Source of the DNA: an uncultured Clostridium sp. | Lineage (GTDB): Bacteria; Bacillota; Clostridia; TANB77; CAG-508 | Direction of reading: 5' to 3' | Assembly: GCA_947651825.1 (NCBI GenBank) | Contig: CANTAQ010000005.1 | Span: forward strand, 1 to 64,000 | DNA: 64,000 nucleotides | Shown: positions 41,222-50,000 of the stretch, in pieces | How the letters are laid out: each line of letters starts with the position of its first letter | How positions within the stretch are numbered: position 1 is the first letter of the stretch | The notes under the pieces: model-generated | Seen by the model: only the letters and a program-made list of their open reading frames with translations | What the model was told of the DNA's origin: nothing | Databases searched by the model: none | Position numbers and translations under genes: made by a program

Positions 41222-41242
41222 AACTAATATTTGGTCTTTTTT
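41203..41242 (+). terminator. intrinsic terminator of the short transcription unit
   Basis: Arms AAGACTGAATATTAGTT and ACTAATATTTGGTCTT followed by a T-run. It lies 100 bases ahead of the surface-protein cluster and would separate it from the short transcript, or act as an attenuator. Confidence 0.8.
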
Positions 41243-41345
41243 GATTCTTTTTTGCAATATAAAAACATTGCAAAAACGGTGCATATCTAAAATTTTTTAA
41301 AACACAATAGTATTAAATTTAATATAAACATAAAAGGGGGAAGAA

Positions 41346-41991
41346 ATGAAAAATAAAAGAGAAAGACGGAATAACATTAATAGCACTAATAATAACTATA
41401 ATTGTAATATTAATACTAGCAGTAGTTACCACAAGGATAGTGATTGCTTCAGGAATCTTTGACAAGACAAAAGAGGCAGTTGCTAAAACAGAAAAAGAAG
41501 GAGAAAGAGAAAAAGAAATACTAGAAGATTTAATTAATAAATTGCCAGAAGAATCAGAAAAACCACAAGGAGAGTGTTTGCTTAATATAGAGGTAGAAGT
41601 ACCAATATATAACGAGAGCCTTGGAGAGTTCCCTGTAGTATTTAAGGTAACAGGGAAAGATGGAGAAGCAATTGTTTATGAAGATTTTGTAGCAACTAGA
41701 ATATTTTCACCAGGAACTAATCGAATACAAGTAGAAGTCGCTGGAAAAGATGGAATACAAGTAGAAATTGAACCAGTATACAGTGGGGGGAGTTATAAAA
41801 TAACAGAAGGTATCAAAATAGTAACACTTTCAAAAGATAATATGACAACTGTTTCTTTTACAGATAATTATGACTATTCTGTAACAAAGAATTCAACAAC
41901 AATTATCAGATTTCATAATGAGATAGAATATCGGAATTCAATAAGAAAATTGGAAATATTTAAACGAGAAATAACAAGGAGGAAAGAATAA
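41346..41991 (+). pseudogene. frameshifted prepilin-like surface protein
   Basis: The ATG at 41346 is correctly spaced behind AAGGGGGAAG, but its frame goes off after REKR-type codons. The frame that follows carries a classic leader, DGITLIALIITIIVIL, then ASGIFDKTKEAVAKTEKEGE and a beta-rich ectodomain (VEVPIYNESLGEFPVVFKVTGKDG ...) to 41991. Loss of two bases in an A-run near 41356-41364 (or a one-base gain) would explain it. Products of this type in gut Clostridia are prepilin-like secreted or anchored proteins. The downstream gene starts immediately after the stop and is also frameshifted. Confidence 0.65.
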
Positions 41992-42481
41992 ATGAAATTA
42001 AACATTAGAGTAAAGAGAAAAATTATAGTTAGTTTTGTACTTTTTTTCATTGCGATAATAATTGCAACAAAAGTATATTCATATTTCACTTCATATGTTT
42101 CAGCAAATGGGCGGTTGTTCTATAGATTTTGGCGAAAAGTATGAAGCAAAAGTTGATGTGATTGTAAGAAATGAAAGAATGTATGTTAAAGTAAAAAATA
42201 CTGGAGAAAGTGACAGCTATATAAGATTAGCAATTTTTAATGTATCTAATTTAGTTATAGACGAAAAAAATCCTAGTTTATGGAGTAGCGACAGTGATGG
42301 ATTTTTTTATTATGATGCAATTGTAAAAAGTGGAGAAACAACAGAAGACTTAATTATTAATTTTGACTCAACAAGCATAAAGGAAACAAATACAGCTATA
42401 ATTGCTGAAATAATAGGAGTAACATATGGTTATGATGGAGAAGCAATAGCAGAATGGGATAGGAAAATAGAATTAAATTAG
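41992..42481 (+). pseudogene. frameshifted secreted/anchored surface protein
   Basis: Starts at ATG 41992 behind AAGGAGG: MKLNIRVKRKIIVSFVLFF, a membrane or signal segment through YSYFTSYVSA. At GGG (42109-42111) the frame changes by one base; the second frame continues CSIDFGEKYEAKVDVIVRNERMYVKVKNTGESDSYIRLAIF to 42481. Removing one G joins both parts smoothly (...VSANGGCSIDFGE...). The ectodomain resembles the repeated beta-sandwich of TasA/CalY-like exported proteins. Either a real pseudogene, a phase-variable tract, or a sequencing error. Confidence 0.65.
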
Positions 42482-42500
42482 AGTAAGGAGGCAGAAAAAA

Positions 42501-43160
42501 GTGAGAAATAAAAAAGTAATTTGCTTAGCAATGTTAATTTTAGTAATATTTGGAATAGTGAGCCATCTTAACAATAATTCAAATATATATGCAATTGAAG
42601 TTTCAAATATAGGTGTATCTTTAATAGAAAATGGGGAATTATGTAGAGGTGTATTATTTTCAAAACAAATAAATCAATTAAAACCAGGAAAAATATACCA
42701 AGAAGAAATTATGGCACAGAATTCAGGGGAGATAGAAATATATGTTAGAGTAATTATATATAAATATTTTAAGAATCAAGCAGGAGAAAAAGTTATTGAC
42801 ATTTCTCCCCAATTTATTGGTGTAGGAGTAAATGAAGAAAATTGGGTTATAGATGGAAGAGCCACAACAGAAGAAAGAATAGTTTGTTATTATAAATATC
42901 CGATAGCTCCAGGGGAAGAGACAACGGCAGTAACTACGATGTTACAGATATCCCCAGAAATAAATAATATATATAAACTCGTAAATGAAAATAAAAATAG
43001 TGGAATATCAATTACAACGGTGCCAAAATGTAATGATTATAAAGTACAAATTGAAATAAAAATAGATGCTGTACAGAGTCATAATGCCCAAGATGCAATA
43101 AAATCAGCGTGGGGTGTAGATGTTAATATAGATTCACAAGGTACACTATCATTAAAATAG
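42501..43160 (+). CDS. TasA/CalY-like exported protein
   Basis: 219 residues, intact. GTG start at 42501 behind AAGGAGG. Signal-like N-terminus RNKKVICLAMLILVIFGIVSHL, then a beta-rich ectodomain (NIGVSLIENGELCRG, QEEIMAQNSGEIEIYVRVIIYKYF) and a C-terminal VQIEIKIDAVQSHNAQDAIKSAWGVDV motif seen in TasA/camelysin-type and related exported proteins of Clostridia. Such proteins form surface or biofilm fibres and usually need a SipW-type signal peptidase, which is not in this window. It is the last of three surface genes in a row and ends at a terminator. Confidence 0.6.
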   Translation: MRNKKVICLAMLILVIFGIVSHLNNNSNIYAIEVSNIGVSLIENGELCRGVLFSKQINQLKPGKIYQEEIMAQNSGEIEIYVRVIIYKYFKNQAGEKVIDISPQFIGVGVNEENWVIDGRATTEERIVCYYKYPIAPGEETTAVTTMLQISPEINNIYKLVNENKNSGISITTVPKCNDYKVQIEIKIDAVQSHNAQDAIKSAWGVDVNIDSQGTLSLK

Positions 43161-43167
43161 ATAGAAG

Positions 43168-43199
43168 AGATAATTTGTTTATCAAATTATCTTTTCTTT
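43168..43199 (+). terminator. intrinsic terminator after the surface-protein cluster
   Basis: Arms AGATAATTTG and CAAATTATCT with a TTTAT loop and T-rich tail, eight bases after the stop of the TasA-like gene. Confidence 0.85.
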
Positions 43200-43261
43200 A
43201 GTATATAAAAATTAAATTTGGAAATAATAAACAAGTAAAAGAGAAGAAAGGGTGATAAAAT

Positions 43262-43447
43262 ATGGCAAATTTGACACAAGTAGAATTACAAAATTTAAGA
43301 CACTTAATAGGGGCACAAGATACATCTTACCAAAAATTAAATACTTATGCATCACAATGTGTTGATCCACAAATTAAGCAAATGTTTACAAAAGCAGCAC
43401 AAGATGCATTGAATACAAAACAAAAATTATTAACATTTTTAAATTAG
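43262..43447 (+). CDS. small spore-coat-associated protein
   Basis: 61 residues, no membrane segment: MANLTQVELQNLRHLIGAQ..., ending TKQKLLTFLN. This helical pattern (ELQNLRHLIG ... DPQIKQMF) is the short protein commonly found directly before CotF-like coat proteins in Clostridia. GGGTGA precedes the ATG. The following CotF-like gene begins nine bases after its stop, so they are made together. Confidence 0.75.
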   Translation: MANLTQVELQNLRHLIGAQDTSYQKLNTYASQCVDPQIKQMFTKAAQDALNTKQKLLTFLN

Positions 43448-43456
43448 GAGGTTAAA

Positions 43457-43702
43457 ATGGAAGAAAAGTACATGGTAAATGATATATTAGAGGGAACTAA
43501 AGCGACACTTACAACATATCAAGGAATAATATCAGAGGCGGAAAACATGCAGTTGAGACAAACAATACAACAAATAAGGAATAATGATGAAGCTTTTCAA
43601 TACGAATTATTTAAAGTTGCAGAACTAAAAGGATACTATAGTCCAGCAGGACCAGCAGACCAAAATCAGATACAGACAGTAAAGAATGAAGTATCAAAAT
43701 AG
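43457..43702 (+). CDS. CotF-like spore coat protein
   Basis: 81 residues in a ferritin-like two-helix pattern: YMVNDILEGTKATLTTYQGIISEAEN, then LRQTIQQIRNNDEAFQYELFKVAELKGYY, the standard coat F core. AGGAGG precedes the ATG. Coat F proteins are deposited in the spore coat, so this supports a sporulating host. It ends before a strong terminator. Confidence 0.85.
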   Translation: MEEKYMVNDILEGTKATLTTYQGIISEAENMQLRQTIQQIRNNDEAFQYELFKVAELKGYYSPAGPADQNQIQTVKNEVSK

Positions 43703-43711
43703 TGAAAATAT

Positions 43712-43788
43712 GCTCCAAATTCCAGAAGGTTTAATATTAAAATTTTTATTTATATAAAAAAGTAACCTTCAGATGGAGCTATTTTTTA
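43712..43788 (+). terminator. intrinsic terminator after the coat genes
   Basis: Long hairpin: GCTCCA ... AGAAGGTT pairs with AACCTTC ... TGGAGC, followed by ATTTTTTAT. Confidence 0.75.
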
Positions 43789-43812
43789 TAGCTTTTAATA
43801 TTATAATAAAGG

Positions 43813-43841
43813 TTGCTTTAAAAATTCTTTTATGATATAAT
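43813..43841 (+). promoter_or_regulatory. promoter of the M23 peptidase gene
   Basis: TTGCTT (43813-43818), 17-base spacer ending TGA (extended -10), TATAAT (43836-43841). The leader to the gene is about 185 bases and carries no recognised riboswitch. Confidence 0.7.
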
Positions 43842-44033
43842 GCCAAAAGCAATGCAAATATGTATATATTTAACTAAAACAGAGAAAAACGAAGTAAAAG
43901 TGAATAAAAACGAGCAAAAGAAAGAAAAGTTGCACTATAATACTAACAAAATAGTAAAATAAAACATTACAAACATTGCTAAATTTACCAAAACAAGGTA
44001 AACTATAAAAGATTAAAAATAAAGAAAAAAGGA

Positions 44034-45038
44034 GTGTTTAAAATTTTAACAGGTATAAAAAAAGCATTTGTACACCTTAGAAGTTCTTTAAAATTAGTAT
44101 TGATTTTACTTATTCCAACATTAGCACTAGCAGGAGTAATATCAGCATTCTATAAAACAACATATAGTGTAACAATAAATGGAGAGTTTATAGGATACAC
44201 TGATGATAAGAATGGATTGCAAAAAACGATTAATGAATATATGGAAAATGGAGATGAAAACAATATAGCATTTATAGATATACAAACATTACCAGAATAT
44301 TCACTATGTTTTGTAAAACGAGACAAAGTAGAAGATACAAATCAAATAATTGAAAAAATGAAAACACTAGGTACAACATATTATGAATATTATGCAGTAA
44401 TAGATGATGGAGAAGAAAAATACTACGTTGCGACAAAAGAAGAAGCAGAAGCAGCAATAGATGAATTAAAAGCTAAAAAAAGTAATAATATAGATGATTT
44501 ATCATATACAAAAGTATATAATATAGAATTAGGAGAGTTTTCTGAAAAAGATACTATAGTTGCAGGATTATACGAGAAAAAACCAGTATATCGTGCAAGA
44601 GGATCAAGTACAGGAGGTTATACAATAGCATCAGGTAGTGTAGATCTTTCACAATATGGAGTAAGTTTAGTTCATCCAATTACATCAGGATATACAATTA
44701 CATCTAGATTTGGGCCAAGAAGTAGTGGAAATCATTCAGGATTAGATATCGCAGCACCAACAGGAACTGTATATCGTGCAGCAGCTGGAGGAACAGTAAC
44801 ATTTGCAGGATGGTCTAACACAGGTTATGGATGGTGTATAAAAATAGACCATGGGAATGGAGTAGAGACATTATATGCACATAGTAGCGCATTATATGTT
44901 TCAGTAGGTCAAACAGTTGCACAAGGCGAAGCAATAGGAGCAGTTGGATCAACAGGATGGTCAACAGGACCACATTTACATTTAGAAATAAGAGTAAATG
45001 GAGCAGTGTATAATCCACAATATTATTTATATAATTAA
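44034..45038 (+). CDS. membrane-anchored M23 (LytM-type) peptidase
   Basis: 334 residues. N-terminal membrane segment (about 19-39, LKLVLILLIPTLALAGVISAF), an alpha/beta middle region resembling the repeated domain before M23 domains, and a C-terminal M23 zinc endopeptidase with HSGLDIAAPTG (first ligands), LYAHSSALYV and GPHLHLEIR. It would cut peptide cross-links in the cell wall. The start is uncertain: GTG at 44034 overlaps the ribosome site AAAGGAG, while AUU at 44043 has ideal spacing. Confidence 0.88.
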   Translation: MFKILTGIKKAFVHLRSSLKLVLILLIPTLALAGVISAFYKTTYSVTINGEFIGYTDDKNGLQKTINEYMENGDENNIAFIDIQTLPEYSLCFVKRDKVEDTNQIIEKMKTLGTTYYEYYAVIDDGEEKYYVATKEEAEAAIDELKAKKSNNIDDLSYTKVYNIELGEFSEKDTIVAGLYEKKPVYRARGSSTGGYTIASGSVDLSQYGVSLVHPITSGYTITSRFGPRSSGNHSGLDIAAPTGTVYRAAAGGTVTFAGWSNTGYGWCIKIDHGNGVETLYAHSSALYVSVGQTVAQGEAIGAVGSTGWSTGPHLHLEIRVNGAVYNPQYYLYN

Positions 45039-45045
45039 TAAAATT

Positions 45046-45077
45046 AAACCGATAAGATTAAATCTTATCGGTTTTTT
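45046..45077 (+). terminator. intrinsic terminator after M23 gene
   Basis: Arms AAACCGATAAGATT and AATCTTATCGGTTT with a T-run, directly after the stop. Confidence 0.9.
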
Positions 45078-45118
45078 GCAAGAAGATAAATATCTGCTTT
45101 TCTTTTTTATTAATAATT

Positions 45119-45153
45119 AAATCGTAGGGGCTAATTTTGCTCCTACGATTTTT
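45119..45153. terminator. second hairpin terminator facing the kinase gene
   Basis: Arms AAATCGTAGGGG and CTCCTACGATTT. It sits between convergent genes; the T-run is clearer on the plus strand, but the histidine kinase transcript on the minus strand also reaches it. Confidence 0.7.
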
Positions 45154-45235
45154 GTACAGTTATATTTTGAACTGTTCGAAACCAATTTATGCATGTTTAG
45201 AATAAATATTCAAGTCTATTTACATAAGTATCAAA

Positions 45236-47059
45236 CTAAATTGGTATTTCTATATAAAAAATTGTTCCTTTTCCTTGTGCAGTATCAAATTTAATATCTC
45301 CATTAAAATGAGCCTTGATATTAGAATATGACATAAACAACCCAAGACCTGTACCAGCTTTGCCCTTTGTTGTTATCATCTCTTTAAAAAGCTTATTTTT
45401 TACTGAATCTGGTAATCCACCTGCAAAATCTTGTATACTTATAATTAATTTGTTTTTCTCTTCTTTGTATATAGATAAAACAATTTTTTCTCCAGCTTTT
45501 CCATTGTAAGCTTGAATTGCATTAGAAATTATGTTATTTATAACTTGTACTAAACTGTTAATGTTACCTTTTATAGAAGCATTCTTTTCTATCTGTATAT
45601 GTTCTTCTAATTCAACCAAAGCGTTACTCAATTCATGTTTCATCAAAATATTAATATGCCTAATTAAATCTCCAATTGTAAAGTCAGGGAAAGAGGCATT
45701 TTCAGAGAATGTAACAGCTTGTCCTTTTACGGTAGTGATTACATCAGACATATAAGAAAGATGTGATTGAATTTTAGTAATCCATTCTCTCATATCATTT
45801 GCAATTTCTTGGTGGTCTTCATTAGTTACATCAGGGTCACCAACAGAAGAAGAATATTCGTTAATTAAATCTGAAAGCCCTTCAGTTGCACCCGATATAG
45901 ACATTATAGGAGTTTTTAGATTGTGAGCAATACCACCAATCATTTGACCAAGTGAAGCAAGACGTTCTCTTTCTACTAGAATTTCTTGATTATTCTCGAT
46001 AGTTTCCATATCTCTCTTATGTTGAGTTACATCTTTTAGTAGTATAAGAGTTCCTAAAAAGGAATTTTTTTCGATTATTCCATTGATTTCAATATGAAAA
46101 TATTTCTCAATACCTTTGAAATATTCTTCAATGACTATAGTGTCATTTTTATTTTGTGTTTTCTTTGCAGCTTCGATTATTTTTTGAGAGATATTACTAA
46201 AATCTGAGAAAGTTCCTTTTACATCAAATAGGTTTTTATTGATAATAGAGTCGATTTCAACATTAAACATATTTAATAAAGTTTTGTTACAATCTGCTAT
46301 AACCATATGATTATTTAATATAATATATGCATCAGAAATCCTATTTACGATATTTTTCAAAGTAACAGGTGAAACTTTCATAAATCCAAACTTAAATATT
46401 GATAAAGTAAAACATAATATAGTTACTGAAAAATATAAAGGAGTCATGTATATATACATGTCAAAAACACCAAAAACACCAAGTAAATTTACAATTACAG
46501 GCACTAGAATACCAACAAATATAAAGATTGCTTGCATGTAGTAAAATTTAATATTTTTAATACTATAATTAATAAGTAAAATAAGAACTATTCCCAATAG
46601 GAGATAGGTATATCCAGAAGTCATATAAAAGAATGGTCCATATTCTCCTTGTGATAATATTATTGAATATTTGCTATAAAATAAATGGTGAGATTCATTA
46701 GTCCATAGTGCAAATAAGCAAATTAAAGGTATAATAGAAAGCTTTAATACCAAAGATTTCATATTAATATTGTTATTAGGTTTTGTAAAATTTAAAATCA
46801 TAACGAAAAAAGAAACTGGCAAAAAAACGGTACCTATATATACAAAATATTCAAAATAGATTGGGTCTACTTTTAAATAATTTGTTAATACAATTTGTAA
46901 AATAAGACCAGAAGAACAAATGAATAAACATAGAAGAATACACATAAATGGTAACTTCAATCTTAATTGTCTTTCTTGTCTTCTAATAAATATAAACAAA
47001 AATATTATTAAGAATGCTGCTATAATCAAACCAACAAGTATAGATGTATTTACGAGCAT
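45236..47059 (-). CDS. orphan seven-TM sensor histidine kinase
   Basis: 607 residues. Seven or more hydrophobic segments fill residues ~1-240 (7TM histidine-kinase N-terminal type), then a PAS-like region (ISDAYIILNNHMVIADCNKTLLNMF), then the kinase: H-box GGIAHNLKTPIMSISG with the phosphorylated His, N-box NNIISNAIQAY, G1 DFAGGLP, G2 GTGLGLFMS. It autophosphorylates on receiving a signal at the membrane. ATG at 47059 has GGAGG five bases upstream; an in-frame ATG overlaps the NRPS stop. It is co-transcribed behind the NRPS and no response regulator is present nearby. Confidence 0.9.
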   Translation of the reverse strand: MLVNTSILVGLIIAAFLIIFLFIFIRRQERQLRLKLPFMCILLCLFICSSGLILQIVLTNYLKVDPIYFEYFVYIGTVFLPVSFFVMILNFTKPNNNINMKSLVLKLSIIPLICLFALWTNESHHLFYSKYSIILSQGEYGPFFYMTSGYTYLLLGIVLILLINYSIKNIKFYYMQAIFIFVGILVPVIVNLLGVFGVFDMYIYMTPLYFSVTILCFTLSIFKFGFMKVSPVTLKNIVNRISDAYIILNNHMVIADCNKTLLNMFNVEIDSIINKNLFDVKGTFSDFSNISQKIIEAAKKTQNKNDTIVIEEYFKGIEKYFHIEINGIIEKNSFLGTLILLKDVTQHKRDMETIENNQEILVERERLASLGQMIGGIAHNLKTPIMSISGATEGLSDLINEYSSSVGDPDVTNEDHQEIANDMREWITKIQSHLSYMSDVITTVKGQAVTFSENASFPDFTIGDLIRHINILMKHELSNALVELEEHIQIEKNASIKGNINSLVQVINNIISNAIQAYNGKAGEKIVLSIYKEEKNKLIISIQDFAGGLPDSVKNKLFKEMITTKGKAGTGLGLFMSYSNIKAHFNGDIKFDTAQGKGTIFYIEIPI

Positions 47060-47070
47060 AATTACCTCCA

Positions 47071-50000
47071 TTATAAATTAATATAACCAATAGACTTTAA
47101 GTAGACAATATATTTGCGAAGATATTTTTCATTGATTTTTGGCCACTTGAAAGAAAGCCTTTTTAAGTATTTTGCAGTAAAAGATGTATCAATTTTTGTA
47201 TCAGTAGTATAATTAAGATGTTTATTCTTATCAAAATCATTTATAATTCCAGAAATTAAATTTTTGGTCTCTGAATTTTTAGACAAATTTTCTACTTTTT
47301 TATTAAAAACATCTTCTGTAACAAACTCTAATTTAACATTCATAGAGTTGAAAATTCTAACTAATTTTTCAAATGAAATGTGATTATTATGTGAAATATG
47401 AAAAATTGTAAAAGGATTTTCATATAGTGTTAAATTTACAATAGCAGAAGCGCATAAATCAACAGGAGAAAATTCAACTTCTAAATTTCTAAACTTTTCT
47501 GGAATACATCCAATTTCCAAGAAAGAATGAAGTTTATTTAAAAAGGCATTTTCAGATACATTTATTTGAAATGCTCCATCTGAAAAGCGGTTTGTAATAT
47601 TTCCCAGACGAACAATTTTAGCATTTAAGTTTTGACTCAATATATTTTCTAAAATTAATCTTTCTGCAAGAAATTTTGTTTTTATGTATATATTTGATAA
47701 ATCTTGACCAATATATAATTTCCTTTCAGTGAATATTTTAATAACCTCATCAGCAGATTTTCCTTCTCCCAGCATATTACCAGATACACTTAAAGTAGAC
47801 ATATGCATTAATTTGCAATTAAATTTTAAGCAGAAATCGATAATATTTTGAGTGCCTTTTATATTAATGTTATTAAAAATGTCAGAATTACCATAATGTT
47901 TAACAATAGCAGCGCAGTTGATTACACAAGAAATACTTTTTCCAACTTCATCATAATATAAATCATTTAAACCAAGTTTTGATTTAGTTACATCTCCTTC
48001 AATAACAAATATTCTTTTAAATATTAATTTATCATATTTGCTTCCAAAATAAAATCTTAAAACATCTGTTAACCTTGTTTGCGGATCAGTTTTATTCTTA
48101 CCTCTAACTAAACAATAAATATTACATCTAGTATGTTTTAATAAATCATCTAATACATGACTTCCCATGTAACCAGTTGCCCCAGTTAGAAGAATATTTT
48201 TAATTTTTGATTTTTGCAGTTTTGGCTTGTTATGGTCCTTATTCTTTGATATAAGGTTATTGATTTTTGAATAATCATAAACTTCTTCAATATTTTCTTC
48301 AACAGGAATCTCTGATTGAGAGATATGCTTAGACAACAGTTTTATTGTTGGATAAGTAAAGATGTCTTTATATGAAATATTAATATTTTTGTTAAAGGCT
48401 TCAATCTGTAATTTTATTGCAGATAATGAATCTCCACCAATTTCAAAGAAGTTATCATTTATACTAATTTGTGAATATCCTAGAACAGTTTCAAAAATTT
48501 GAGCTAACTGCTTTTGACAGTCTGTTTTAGGAGCTTCATAAACACTCTGTTCTACTTTAATTTTAGCAAGAGCTCTTTTATCTATTTTACCATTTGACGT
48601 TAATTTAAACTTTGCGACCTGAATGAAGGTGCTAGGTATAAAGTATGAAGGTAATTTCCTTTGCAAAAATGCCCTTAAATCAGAAATATTTATATTTTTT
48701 TCTGAAGAAAAGTAAGCAATGATTTTCTGTTTTTCATCAATTAAAACTATACTTTTTTCTATATTAGGATATCTATATATGCAACTTTCAATTTCTCCAA
48801 GTTCAATTCTATGTCCATTAATTTTTACTTGATTGTCTTTTCTAGAAATAAAACTAATACTTCCATCATCATTCCATTTAGCTAAATCCCCAGTTTTATA
48901 TGCTGTACTTTTGCTTAAACTATCAGGTAATTTCATAAAGCTACTTTCTGTAAGTTCTTTATTATTTAAATATCCTTTTCCAACATTATCTCCTGTAATA
49001 TATAATTCACCAGGAGTAGAAATAGGAACAGGTTTCAAATTTTTATCTAGTATAAACAACTTCAAGTTATTCAAAGGCATTCCAATAGGTATGATACTAT
49101 ATTTATTTAAAATCTCTTCATTCAAAACAATTGCAGTAGAACAAATTGTTGTTTCAGTAGGACCATAAGCATTTACGATTTTAATATTTGGATTAAGAGT
49201 ATAATACTTTTTCATTGTTTCACTTGAAATTGGTTCAACACCAATAAGTATCTTATTTATTGATACATTAGTATAAGAAGACAAAATACTATAAACCTCT
49301 TCTAAAATGTTTGGTGGTATATATAGAAGTGTTATATTATTCTGAACAATATCTTTGCAATACTTAAATATATCAGTAATAGTGTTTTCTTCATACAAGT
49401 ATAAAGTTGCACCACTAAGTAAAGTTGTGAAAAATTCAAAAATACTAACATCAAAACCTATATTAGTTGAAGCTAAACATTTATCAGAAGAAGTAATTCC
49501 TCCAAAATAATTTTGAAAATTGTTAACAAAGTTATTAAGGTTTTGATTAGTAATGCGAACCCCTTTAGGATTACCAGTTGAACCAGAAGTATATATAATA
49601 TATAAAACATCATTTGCAGAAGGTTCTATAAGTGTATTTTTACTAGAATTATTAGAATAATTAAAAGTATCTAATAAAATAGTAGAAACACTATCTGTAT
49701 TAACTAAATTATTTGTAGAAGATGTTATTACAATTTTTGCCTTACTATTTTCTATGATATAGCTCAATCTTTCAGAAGGACAATCGCTAGAAATTGGCAA
49801 ATAAATAGCACCAGTTTTTATTATTGCAATCATAGATATTATTAAATCAATAGAACGATCTAATAAAACCGGTATAACATCACCTTTTTTTATTTCTTGT
49901 TTAATTAAATAGTGAGAAAGCATATTAGCTTTTTCATTCAATTCTTTATAAGATAAAGAATTACCTTTATAGACAATAGCAATATCATTAGGCGCAATGT

